NCBI RefSeq assembly: GCF_030272615.1
Contig: NC_081413.1
Coordinates: 336,719,302 to 336,783,301 of the forward strand
DNA: 64,000 nt
Direction: 5' to 3'
From: Cryptomeria japonica
Lineage: Eukaryota; Streptophyta; Pinopsida; Cupressales; Cupressaceae
Part shown: positions 1 through 10,957 of the stretch, one piece after another
How positions within the stretch are numbered: the first letter of the stretch is position 1
How the letters are laid out: every line of letters starts with the position of its first letter
Notes under the pieces: model-generated
The model's database searches: none
What the model saw: only the letters and a program-made list of their open reading frames with translations
What the model was told of the DNA's origin: nothing
Program-made: the position numbers and the translations under genes

Positions 1-540
1 TTTTTCTTTTTCAAAAGTTTAGCATACATTATATAGAGGTGCACCATTTCCACTATCGAAAGCATTAATTGAAATTAGAGATTCTTTTCCAAAATTGTCT
101 TCATGCAAAATTGATTGATAGGATAGTGGGGGTTACATGCATATTAAATTTGAATTTGAAATTCTTTCATGCAAGATTTATTCTTTACAACTTGTCATAG
201 TGGCGGTTGCATTTGACCATGCATTTAAAATCTAAATTCAAAATTTGCTTCTAGAATCTTCTCATTTTCTCCTACGACATGTGCTTGAGTAACATGTTGA
301 ATAAATAAATTTATGTCCTTATGAGTGAGTCACCACTTATTAATTCTTCTTTTAAAATAAATTCCACCCTTATTCAATTTCCATCAAGAAATATAAACTT
401 CCAAATAGGTTTACGACCTCGAGAGTGTATCACCACTATTTAATTATTATTTGTATTTAAAATAGCTTCACCCCCATTCTATTTATCATTTACTAACATT
501 AATCATGAAATTCAAAACAATAATAATAAGCAGTAGTGAT
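1..540. other. AT-rich DNA, no gene seen
   Basis: No convincing ORF lies here. Two pairs of similar stretches suggest old imperfect duplications: TAGTGGGGGTTACATG near 125 resembles TAGTGGCGGTTGCATT near 198, and the GTGAGTCACCAC stretch near 326 resembles GAGTGTATCACCAC near 423, each followed by similar AT-rich sequence. It may be part of an unrecognised LTR. I cannot place it in a family. Confidence 0.4.
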
Positions 541-575
541 AACAACAACAACAACAACAACAATAATAATAATAA
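541..575. repeat. AAC/AAT microsatellite
   Basis: A run of AAC units passes directly into AAT units. It lies just beyond the last readable LINE codons. On the LINE strand it reads as TTA then TTG units, so it could be the 3' microsatellite tail that some LINEs carry, although the LINE protein appears to stop short of its usual C-terminus. Confidence 0.85.
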
Positions 576-584
576 CAAGTCATA

Positions 585-3039
585 TCAAGGTCCAAAAAGA
601 GGGTTATGACACTCACAATGAAGAAAAAGATGATTGACATCTTCAAGAGCTTTACCACATAAGACACAAGAAAAGGAGGCTGCAATATTAAATTTGACTA
701 AACGATCACTAATCAAAATTCTATTTTGCAGTGCGAGCCAAGAAAAAACACCATCTTTAGGTAATACTGAGTTATTCCAATAGAACAAAAAGGCACGATG
801 AGGAGCATTTTGATTGGCCATTTGTTGAATAGCAAAATATCCTTCTTTAACAGAGTAGTTTCCCGATTTAGAAGGGCACCAAATAAGTTGATCTTTGATG
901 TTAGAAAGGAAAGCTACTTGATCTTGCAAAACAGATTTAAAATTTTGAATTTCCTACAAGGACAATGGTAGAGTAGAGGGATCCTTCCATGAGACCTTGT
1001 GAGAAAACATATCAACATTATCTACATAATCAACCAATCTAACTCCCCATGATTGAGAAAGAACAACTGAAATAGAAGCAAGAGAATCATGTTGCGAAAG
1101 AGGTGGAAAGCCATTCCAGGAGTCTTTCCAAAAAAGAATATTCTCCCTCGAATGGACCTACCAGGAGAGAAAATTAGAGACCACTTCCCTACATGAGATC
1201 ATAAAGTTCCAAATAGCAGACCCCTGTGGAGGATTAGAAATTGTGAAGATCCTAGCAGGGTTCTGGGAATCCAAATACTTAGCCTGCATAATTTGGCACC
1301 ACAAAGATTGGGGCTTAGTATACATAGACCAAACTAGTTTGCCCCCAAAAGCCCTATTTCTTTTAGATAAGTCATGAATCCTAGCACCACCAACTTGCTT
1401 GGAAAGAGACATCTTGGTCAAAGAAATTAGTGGAATCTTTTTATCTTTTGTCATGTTGTTTTTCCAAAGAAAAGATCGAATAATCTTTTTAATTTGGGAG
1501 ATGACTGATCTAGGAGCTTGAAGAACTAAGATGTAGTAATTAGGAATGGCAGATAGGACCATTTTAATGAGAAGTATCCTACCTGAAAGAGACAACCACC
1601 TAGCCTTCCAAGTAGAAATATGAGATTTAAGTCTCTCAAAAACTGAATTCCAAATAGAAGACTTAGCAGATCCCATAAAGAAAGGAATCCCCAAATAGGT
1701 AGAAGGAAGAGAGTCTACTAGGAAACCTAAGATATTCACAAGTCTATCAGCCACCAACTGAGGAGTATTAAAAATGAAGATCTTGGATTTATGGGGGCTA
1801 ATCTGTTGGCCAGATCCAGCAGTATAAGTATCCAGAATAAATTTAATATGAGTAGCCTCTTGAATAGAAGAAGCCCCAAGTAAAAGTGTATCATCAACAA
1901 AAAGGTTATGAGTGATTGACATATTAGAGTTAGGAATTAATACCCATTGCCAAAAGCCCAGATCCCTTTGCTTAATAACCAATCAACTAAAAGCTTCTGC
2001 CATAATGATAAATAAGAAAGGAGATAAAGGATCTCCTTGTCTAACACCCTGGGTTGAAGAAAAGTATCCAGAGGGAGCTCCATTAATGATGACAAAAAAA
2101 TGAAGCAGTAGAAATACAACTCTTGATCCATTTACACCAGCTTTCAGAGAAACCAAAATTTCTCAAAACTTTGAGCAAAAAAGCCCAGCAAACTTTATCA
2201 TAAGCCTTTATCATATCAAGTTTGACCACAAAAGCTGGGATATTGTACGAATTTATGGAATGTAAAGTTTCATGAGCAACAATTTCTCCCTCATGAGTTT
2301 CCCGACCTAGAACAAAACCTCCTTATTGAGGAGAGATGATATGAGGAAGGAGAATTTTAAGTCTTAAATAAATAGCCTTGGTAAAGATCTTGTAAATAGA
2401 GTTGCACAAAGAAATGGGTCTAAATTCAGAAAAAGTTTGGGGATTCTTAGATTTCAGGATAAGGGCAATATAAGTGATGTTAAAATTTTTAAGGATATAC
2501 CCACCCCTCCTAGACTCTTCCAAAGCCATTAATAAGTCAAAACCAATAAAATCCCAAAATTTCTGAAAGAAAAAGATAGTAAACCCATCAAGACCTGGAG
2601 CTTTGTCTGGGGCCATGGAAAAAACAACAGAATCAAGCTCATATAAAGAAAAAGGCCTCATACAAAAATCATTATCCTCATGAGAAACAAGGGAGGGGAT
2701 AGAATCTAAAAGAAAATCCACATGATGATCCATGGAGGAAGAAGAAAAAGAAGGAGATAACAATTCCTTAAAAAAAGACACCCCCTCCTCTCTAATCTGC
2801 TGATCTGAATTAAGGACATAACCAGACTTAGAATCCTGAATACTAAAAATTGTAGAAGCAACTCTTTTAAGCTTGGCTTCAGCTTGAAAGAAGGCAGTAT
2901 TCCTGTCACCTTCTTTAACCCAAACCTCACAAGACTTTTGTTGCCAATAGATTTCAACCCGAGAGCAAAGGATCTCCCAGTAAGCTTGCAATTTCTTTTG
3001 AGAATCATTAGTGGAGGAATTAGTGCCATGTCTAATAAT
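585..3039 (-). pseudogene. LINE ORF2, reverse transcriptase and zf-RVT part (broken)
   Basis: This is the polymerase that would copy LINE RNA at a nicked target. Reading down the minus strand, the thumbprint motifs come in order: PDKAPGLDGF near 2600, EFRPISLCN near 2410, KLDMIKAYDKV near 2215, GVRQGDPLSPFLF near 2030, the catalytic FVDD box near 1890, and YLGIPFF near 1690. A cysteine/histidine zf-RVT segment follows near 610-670 (CVLCG, then NHLFLHC). The catalytic aspartates are kept. Stops interrupt the frame near 2323, 1979, 1158 and 950, with no good reason to think they are read through. The 5' part of the same gene is at 7279-8266. The C-terminus ends in a microsatellite and looks cut short. 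Confidence 0.92.
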
Positions 3040-3044
3040 CTCCT

Positions 3045-6000
3045 TGTAATGCCCCGCCAGGAAACCCCGAAGGGATAAGCTAAAAAAAACAAGAATAGAG
3101 TGCAATTTTTTTTTTTTTAAAGTTACAACACATAAGATGCAACAAGATAACAAGATTCAGATTACATAGCGGAAGACTTCAACTAACTCCTAAAGAGTTT
3201 CCCAACGAGATTACTTAAATTTTCACAATACACTTAGCTCACACAATAAATCCAAAAGCTGAATATCTTAATAATGAGATAATTCATAAACAGGATAATT
3301 TCTTTCAAAGGACAGAAATATAAATCATAACAAAGATTCATCCATTAAGTTCCATTCATCAACCTCATTCAAGCTTTTCAATTTAAAATTACAAACTATA
3401 CATCTAACAATCTAATACATTAGGATTTCATCATAACATAAGAGATCTTTCCAAGCATATTTAAATTACTTAACATCAACTGAGTATAATTCATTACTCT
3501 AAGTTACATTATTCCATATTCCAACTTATTGCATTAAAAGGACGAATTCACACATGCATTACGATAAATCGCATCTCAACCAATTATGCATTCGATTAAC
3601 ATGGCATTCAAGGAAGAAATGAATATAAGCATTAATAGTTAATTCCAATTATCCACTTAACCATTTTACATAAATTAATCATACATGATAAGCTGAATAA
3701 AGGAAACCATAAGAGAATACACCAAAAACACCATAATGATCTCGGAGTTCACCCCTAAAGGGCTACATCTCCGGGTCTGCTCAACTGCAAGACCCCCTCT
3801 GATAAATAATAAAGTTAAGAGTACAAGGGATTACACCATACAATCCAGCCATCCAGGCGATATATAAACAATATACAAGCGACCGCATCGGTCAATCAAT
3901 ACATAATCGATCCTTGAAAAGAACAGGATCCAGCTAATCATAATCAAGCTAATACAAAAGGTCCAAGAGAGCATCCATAAAACTGAACCATCACCACCCA
4001 AGGTCTAGCATGAAACTGACACTCACAAGGGCAACGACAAAGGATGACTCACAAAGGTACTCAAAACAGGACAAAATGACAACACACTAGCGAACGTAGG
4101 GACAAGTGTCATCACACAACCTAGTATGGATACCATGGCAAGTCTTCATAGGTCCCGGCCCATACACTGGTAACCCTGGCAACCTAATCCAAACTTCCGG
4201 CCCATCCAAGCCTCATGTGGACCCACACATCCTCTCGTGAAGACAAGGAAGGTAGTTTGCCATTTCAGGCCTTCTCACAGCATGCCGAATCTATGATAGC
4301 ATTCGTCCCATGTGCGAGGCACATTATCTTATTTATAAATTATTTTCTAATCTACTTAGGTTATCACTTATTAGACTCACTTTCGACGGGTTACCCAGCA
4401 GCCACTTTGGGCGCGGCCCCCAATCGAAAGCCACTTTCCCATACGACACTAGATTAACTCAGACGAACTCGAACCAAGGAATACACATGGTCAGACGAAC
4501 GGAGTTCAAGAAGGAGAAACAGTCATCTGGTCAAACACGACTCAAGGATGATCACTTACTAACGGTACTCTAATCTAGAGACCCGACCAACAACGGTCAA
4601 CCACAATCATCATTCGACTCACACACACAAGGAGGAGATGATCAAAACGACACTACCACAATACAACAGTCAACTCGGAAATCGAGGACTAAAACAGGTA
4701 TGCCAAATCAATCCATATGACAGGGTCCTTTTAAACAAAGCAAAACATGCCATTTCATAAATAAAAGCGAATACAACAATTAAACTCGCAAGGCAATAAT
4801 CAGAAAAGACAATATTTCCTCAAATTGATTTAATCATTAAAATCGATCAAGTTTTACAAGATCTAAAAACAGGTTACAGTTATCTACCTCATCAAGGGAT
4901 AAGTTGTTCTTGGTTTTCTAACTCCTAAGTTTCAAAGCATCGAACAGGCATATTAAGCCGTAAGGAGTCTTAACCAATTCATATTAATAAATCTCAGACA
5001 ACCATTAATCACTAAAATAAGATATTTAAACTCCAACAAGCATCATAGACCTATTGGTCTAAAATCAATCTCTACAGATTTATAAAGTTCAATTACAGTT
5101 ACATAATACGGATGACGAGAATAAAAATGTAGAAAGAGAATCTAAATGGAGATAATCACTTCCAAGGCATATCGTTTAAACTCAAACACCCACGATAAAT
5201 ATATCACTTACTTTCCAATTACTCAACTGATATGTTCTTATATAGCATTTAACATCATCAGTGATAATTCCATCGTATTAAAACGATTTCCCAATAACAG
5301 GTTGTTCTCTATTATGTTTTCAAGCAATAATACCTTAATCGAACTTACAATTCCAATTATCCTAACATTAAATTGACTATCATTAAAATGATACAAAATA
5401 TCATAAGTTTTCTTTTTTTGAATGATAGAAGAAAATACACTTTAAAGAAAATCATTTTATAACTAATTTAAAACACAAAAAAAAACGCATTAAAAAAAAT
5501 AACGTTTACCACCAACTACGTTTTTTTTTTTTTTTTTTTTAAAACTACATTTAAAAACGAAAAAGAAATGCCTTTTTAACCCTAGCGGCGAGGGCGGGCT
5601 ATGCCCTAACCCTAGCCGCAGGGCGTTGCCAGGCGGCGGCGCCGCTGCGGTGCCCGCAGGCCCGCGACGCCTTGCGGCCACCGCAGTGTGCCGCGGCCAG
5701 TGGCGGCTGCGAGCGCAGAAGGGATCGTGGCGGTGGAAGGGGGTGGGGTGCGAGCGGGGGAAGGGGAGGAGGAGTAGGGGAGCTCGGCTCCCCGCCTCCA
5801 AACCCCAACCCATGGTTCAGACCATAAACACATACGCCCAAACCGAAGGTTTAACGCAAGACGCCCAGTTTAGTATAAAATAAATATAAACAACTCCCAG
5901 TTCAAATGTGATATAACATGTTTTGTTTTTGAAACACAGTTTGGAAATAAACACAAATGCCCAGTTGGTTCCGAATCAAAAACGCCCAGCGCTAAAACAA

Positions 6001-7273
6001 TATAACCATAGATCGAAAATGATATGTATTTTTCTTTAATAAAACACACAGGTTCAGCATTAACAAGTTCGTTTTAAACGAACTGTGTATTGGGAAACAA
6101 GATATATGATGATAACCGTTTCTTTCCCAAACACAAACAGGTTTTAACACCCAAACGATAAGAGTAAAACAACATCTCAAAAGCACTTCCAGCCAAGCTG
6201 GTTAATCCACAAAACCAATCAAAAACATGAAATCCAACTCCCATTTCCATTTAACCAATAACTAAAATTGGGAATTGAATCCTACCTGATCTCGCGTTCC
6301 TGGCAAGATCTGCTGAGGAGTCCCCATCTCCAGCTGTCCAAAACCATCTTTCTCCATCCAAAATCTTTTCCAATTTTGTCCCTCTTCCCATTTTTCCCCA
6401 AATTTGGGTTATATGGAAGAGTTGACCCAAAAATTCCATTTTTGGAATAAAAACTTTTATTTAAAAATAATACTTAAAAATTAATCCTTTCTCCCAAACA
6501 CAACAAATAACTTGCTTTTTCAATTAAAAAATCGATTTCCTCATTTAAACAAATTTAATCTTTCAAATTATAAACGCCAACAGAATGCAATTAACTTTAT
6601 GGCGATAAAATCTAAAACTTTCTTTTCCACAGCATATATAAATGCATTAATAATCAAAATCAGTCATTTAAATCGAACTCACTCCCAATTTGAAACAGGC
6701 AATTCATTAACAACAAAAATCGCATAACGAATACCTGATTAATTTAATCCATTAATCTTCAATGCACAAATGCATAAATAATCAAAATCATTATTAAGGA
6801 CTAATTAATCGATTAACCAAACACACCAGGCACGCAAACCGAGAAGGTCAACCAAACAGACGACTCGCAAACCCAAACAAGAAGGGATCACCGACGACGA
6901 CTGGCGATGCTCACTGGAGCACGACTAAGGTCAACTAGGGTCTTACGACCACCTAATCCAACTCTAAGGGATTAGAAAGGTATGCTCAAACCTACAAAAC
7001 CAGGTGACGATGAACCTCGCACTCATGCGACTTCGTACCTGAAATCTCCTGCAACAAAAGATCATACACGCATACATTTATAAAATCTAATGAAAGCGTT
7101 AGTCCGATACTAAAATCACGAAATAGGTACACTGAATAACCTGCATACAACTAGTGTGAGAACCACATCAAAAGCTCTGCGATAAATCAAACATCTGACA
7201 CTAATCATAATATTACGATAAACTAATCCAGATTAAACCAAGGTTAGAAATAGACTAGGGTAGGGGTACTACA
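3045..7273 (-). mobile_element. Giant solo LTR (4,229 bp), related to the LARD LTRs
   Basis: Read on the minus strand it opens TGTAGTACCCCTACCC and closes with the CCCTTCGGGGTTTCC box and GGGGCATTACA, matching the two LTRs at 19468-23608 and 27374-31605. It is flanked by a perfect 5 bp duplication, CTCCT, at 3040-3044 and 7274-7278, and sits alone in the LINE. No internal region or second LTR is present, which is the signature of LTR-LTR recombination after insertion. Homology to the LARD LTRs is clear at both ends and near 4200-4500, but the middle is diverged, so it belongs to another subfamily. Several short ORFs on both strands show no recognisable domain. Confidence 0.92.
5583..5815 (-). 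other. GC-rich island inside the solo LTR
   Basis: A block of about 230 bp is far richer in G and C than the AT-rich LTR around it. On the minus strand it opens GGTTTGGAGGCGGGGAGCC, which matches the start of the GC blocks in the LARD LTRs, but the rest is different. It holds overlapping open frames in several readings, as expected of GC-rich low-stop sequence, so coding is not established. It may be a promoter-like or captured segment. Confidence 0.7.
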
Positions 7274-7278
7274 CTCCT

Positions 7279-8266
7279 CATTAACAACCTTCAAATCATT
7301 GGCAACTGCCTCTTTTTCATGAAAAATATTCTTAAAGACCAATTTATTCCAAGCCATAATTTGAGATTTCACGAATTTCAGTTTGGAATAAAACTGGAAC
7401 ATCTTAGTCCCTTTGCAAAACGGAACACTTATCCACCATTTCTTTAATAAAGAAAGAAAATGAGGCTGAGTGAACCACATTTTCTCAAACTTCAAAGAAG
7501 GTCTAACAGAGGGAACATGATCCAATTTATCAAAATTGAGCAAAATTGGGAAATGGTCAGAATCTGAGGAGGTAAGAATCTCAGAAGAAAAGGAAAAGTT
7601 GCTCAAATGTAGGTTTAGGGAAATAAGAAATTTGTCAAGGCGAGAGGCAATCTGGCATTTAGATCTCCTATTAGTCCAAGTGAAAGAACCATTAGAAGCG
7701 AAAATATCGAATAATGTACTATTTTGTACAAAGGAAGAAAAGTCATTAATAACCTTCTGAGCTATAGGATTACCCCCTCTTTTTTCATTCAAGGAAAGGA
7801 GAGCATTAAAATCACCCACAAGCACAATAAAAAAGTCATCATATCGTAAAAACAATTCAGATAAGGAATCCCATAAGTCGGTTTTATCTAAAGAAGAAGT
7901 CGGACCATAAATATTAAATAGAACAAAAGAGACTTCAAACTAGTCAACCTTTAACAACTGCCAATGAGAAGCAAAAGATAACATCTCAACTTTGACTAAT
8001 TTAGGATTCCATAAAGTTATAAGACCACCAGAAGCACCCAAAGAAGGAACATGAACAACTTTCCAAAGGGACCATTTGGAAATTATGTTATCAAAAGAAT
8101 CATGAGTAAGTTTAGACTCTTGCAATAAGATGATGTCCACTTTTGAAGAATCAAGAAATTTCTTGATCCTTCCCCTTTTGTCACGGGCATTTAAGCCCCT
8201 GACATTCCAAATATTATCAAAGGGTCTTATGGAATTTAAAATAAAGGTTGGGAGGGAAAGCCCCAT
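7279..8266 (-). pseudogene. LINE ORF2, endonuclease part (broken)
   Basis: This is the N-terminal apurinic-like endonuclease that would nick target DNA. The minus strand shows WNVRGLNARDKRGRIK near 8200, the catalytic-type LLQESKL near 8110, GDFNALLSLNEKRGG near 7810, and the SDSDHFPILL box near 7560, in family order. A stop after LLKVD (near 7940) splits the frame. The C-terminal end reads directly into the solo-LTR insertion and resumes at 3039 in the reverse transcriptase part. The apparent first Met at 8266 is followed by about a dozen non-family residues, so the true start may have been upstream. Confidence 0.92.
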
Positions 8267-8368
8267 TTTAGATAAAGTAAATCTTATAATGCTAAAACAT
8301 GTTCTTTTATTTAAGAGGCCATTTTCATTGTTGGTAATGTAAATGATTAATTTAATTGTAAGGGGGTA

Positions 8369-9040
8369 TTGTAGTGGGTTAATGTGCTTTAATATGAGTT
8401 AATGGACTTTTGATCTTATAGATTCATTTAATCCAAGTGGGATCATTTATTAATGATTTAATTATTATAATGATGTTTGGCACTTTATTTTCATTTGCTC
8501 AATTAATTAATATTAATACAATGAATTTGTATTAATATTGATTTAATGGATTGTAGAATTATTTAAGTTATAAGAAGGAGATTATATTAACAATGATTTG
8601 GGGAAATTTTATATTCCTTTACTTAGTTAAATAATTGATATTAATTCAAGAAAATTGTATTAATGTTAATTTAATGGATTTTGGACTATTTAAATATTAA
8701 AAAATGTAATTAAAATTGGAGGATCTTTTGGGCAAATTTATTTAATATTTAAAAGGAAATTGTCTCTATAAAATTAATTTATTCTGCTTTTGATAATGAA
8801 AGTTATTGTAATTATTACGTAAGTTAAAATCTAATATGATCGCTTAGGAATTAGAGATAAGACCTAAGTCTTCTAGTTAAATTATAATACATCACTCACT
8901 TTATAAACCCATTCTTATGCCAATTAAGGTTCCTTTTAAGTGAAACTTTATAAGTTGTCACATCTAATTAAACGTAGGTCACAAGTAATTAAGTGATTAA
9001 AAAAATTGTTTCATTTTTGCCCAAAAGTTTGGGCATGACA
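8369..9040. repeat. Possible LTR or LTR fragment
   Basis: The segment begins TGTAGTGGG and ends GGGCATGACA, so it has TG/CA ends, and it is AT-rich like the other LTRs. The left neighbour is the LINE and the right neighbour is a Ty3/gypsy RNase H remnant. The flanking pentamers (GGTAT and ATTTG) do not match, so a clean solo insertion is not supported. A perfect 8 bp inverted repeat with a 2-base loop lies at 9018-9035. Its family is not known. Confidence 0.3.
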
Positions 9041-10065
9041 ATTTGACCTTGAATACTTAGATCAAAAAGCTATCAAAGGACAAGTAATTGTTGATCAACT
9101 AGCAGATGCCTCCACGATTGCATACCATCCTCCCATCTCAAATTTTTGAGATGAATTAGTATTCAAAATAGTCTATACACATATGTGAAAATTATACTTT
9201 CATGGATCATGTGAAAATTATACTTTCATGGATCATAGACTCAACATGGCTCAAGAGCTGGAATACTTTTTATCACACCACAAGGAGACTCTATTCATAA
9301 ATCATATTGGTTAGCATTCCCTTGTAAAAATAACATTGTTGAGTATGATGCACTTATCTTAGGACTTTGAATGGTTATACAATGGCATATCAAACAGCTT
9401 GAAGTTTTTGGTGATTCACAACTAGTTATCTAAAAAGTCAATGATGATTATTAGACCAAAGATGAAAAATTCCTCATTATAAGAAGATGGTTGATAGCTT
9501 TAAACACTACTTCAATTAGATATTATTTGAGAAAATTCCTAGAGTGAACAACAATGTTGTTGACACAAATGATACTATAGGATCTCTCTTGGGTATGCCA
9601 CATAATACACAACATTGTGAGTTCTTGGTTGACCAACTATTCATACCTAATTTTAATATCATATAATTTGAACTTGTGTGTGAGATCATTGGTCCTAATT
9701 GCCCTTGGTATTAATATACATTTACGCATACCTTCATGACAATACCTTTCCATTAGACCTATCAAACAAACAAAAGAAAACCTTTATCTTCCACTCAACA
9801 TGATTCATTATCCTTGGTGATATTCTTTATCAAAGGAGTTTCAATGGTTCCCTTCATAGATGCCTTAACTAGAAATAAGGAAAACCTACCTTACATGAGG
9901 TACATGAAGGTGTTTGTGAGGCATACTCTAGTGGACCTACCCCAGGCAAAAAATTGATTTAAATTGGATATTGTTGGCGTACTAGGGAACAAGATACTTA
10001 CCAATTTGTTAAGAAATGTAGACACTACTAGTAACATGTAGATCCCATTCATGTACCGATACATG
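9041..10065 (+). pseudogene. Ty3/gypsy (Tat-like) RNase H and integrase remnant
   Basis: The plus strand keeps recognisable fragments of a gypsy polyprotein in several frames. First comes FDLEYLDQKAIKGQVIVDQL (9042-9105), the end of the polymerase RNase H and its linker. Then a second archaeal-type RNase H follows near 9265-9430, with GILFITPQGDSIHKSYWLAF and KQLEVFGDSQLV. Last is an integrase zinc-binding piece near 9966-10063 (YQFVKKCRHY, then DPIHVP). The dual RNase H arrangement is known from the Tat lineage. Many stops and frameshifts, plus a 26 bp tandem duplication at 9183-9234, show long decay. No LTR can be tied to it with confidence. Confidence 0.8.
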
Positions 10066-10957
10066 AATTAGAACTAGTTACAAACCCATGGTTATTTTGA
10101 TATTTAAAAACCACCTCAATTTTGTTAAAATTATCATTAAATACAATATTGAAGAAATTGTGTTGAAAACTACTTCATTTCAGGCATCCAAATCTTTCAA
10201 TTGGCAAGATCATGTCGTTTGGGTGCAAAAAATTGTTGATTCCATATTCCATGCTCAATTTTATAAGAATCTATATAGTTTTCTTCCATGATTGTAATGG
10301 ATTTTCTCCCTTGCAAAATTTCTCCAAGGCAAACCAATGACCTCATGTGCTAATCTCCATGACATATATTCCCAATTAATATTCACATTCAAGAAAGCAA
10401 CATATTTTATCTATTATTATAATATTGAACCATTATCAACAATAATTGAAGCACATAACTAGGGCATCATTCCAATTCCCCAATCTGGGATGAAAAGAGA
10501 TAAGAAAAGGTTGAGTGTTTGACTCCTCTCTTTCTCATTCCTTAGAATTGGTGGTCTAGTGTAATTTAAGTCCAAGTTTAATTAGGGGGTTGGGTATTAA
10601 ATTTTATTTGGTATATTCAAATTTATTTATTTCTCATCATGAAGGAAAGATTTTGATTTGTTATAATGTTGGGTTGTAGTAAAATTATTATAAGAGTCAT
10701 ATAAGTTGTTCATCTTTAATTGTTAGCAAGATTAACATTGAGGTTAACTTAGTACATGGGTTATTATTCAAGTTGACTGGAGTAGCAATATTACTATTGG
10801 GGATCTATTAATAGCATGGTCAGTATCAAAATCTTATTTATCGAGTGTGGAAAATATATAAATGACAACATTATCAAATATCGAGGATAAGTCAACATTA
10901 TCATCATTCATATAATCAAAATGAAGATTAATATTAACAAGGGTGTTAAGGATAATA
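10066..10957. other. AT-rich DNA, no gene seen
   Basis: The stretch follows the integrase zinc-finger remnant. It may hold more of the same element, but I could not read further integrase motifs. An open frame of 67 codons at 10088-10291 has no recognised domain. Confidence 0.4.

Larger units (their letters stand above)
585..8340 (-). mobile_element. Non-LTR retrotransposon (LINE), split by a solo LTR
   Basis: The minus strand encodes, in order, an APE-type endonuclease (7279-8266), a reverse transcriptase and a C-terminal zf-RVT region (585-3039), the ORF2 order of plant L1-type LINEs. The two halves are separated by the 4.2 kb solo LTR at 3045-7273. Removing the LTR and one CTCCT duplication makes the reading frame run through the junction (VVNEE joined to IIRHG). 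No ORF1 is visible to the right of 8340, so the copy is 5'-truncated or the start has decayed. The left end is short of the normal ORF2 C-terminus. Several in-frame stops make it inactive. Confidence 0.93.

Noticed and set aside
5490-5883. Overlapping open frames on both strands in the GC-rich block of the solo LTR
   Set aside because: GC-rich DNA has few stop codons, so all frames stay open. No frame has a known domain or matches the LARD copies beyond the first few residues.
8369-9040. Solo LTR with target duplication
   Set aside because: The flanking pentamers GGTAT and ATTTG do not match and the two sides belong to different elements, so only an LTR-like call was kept at low confidence.
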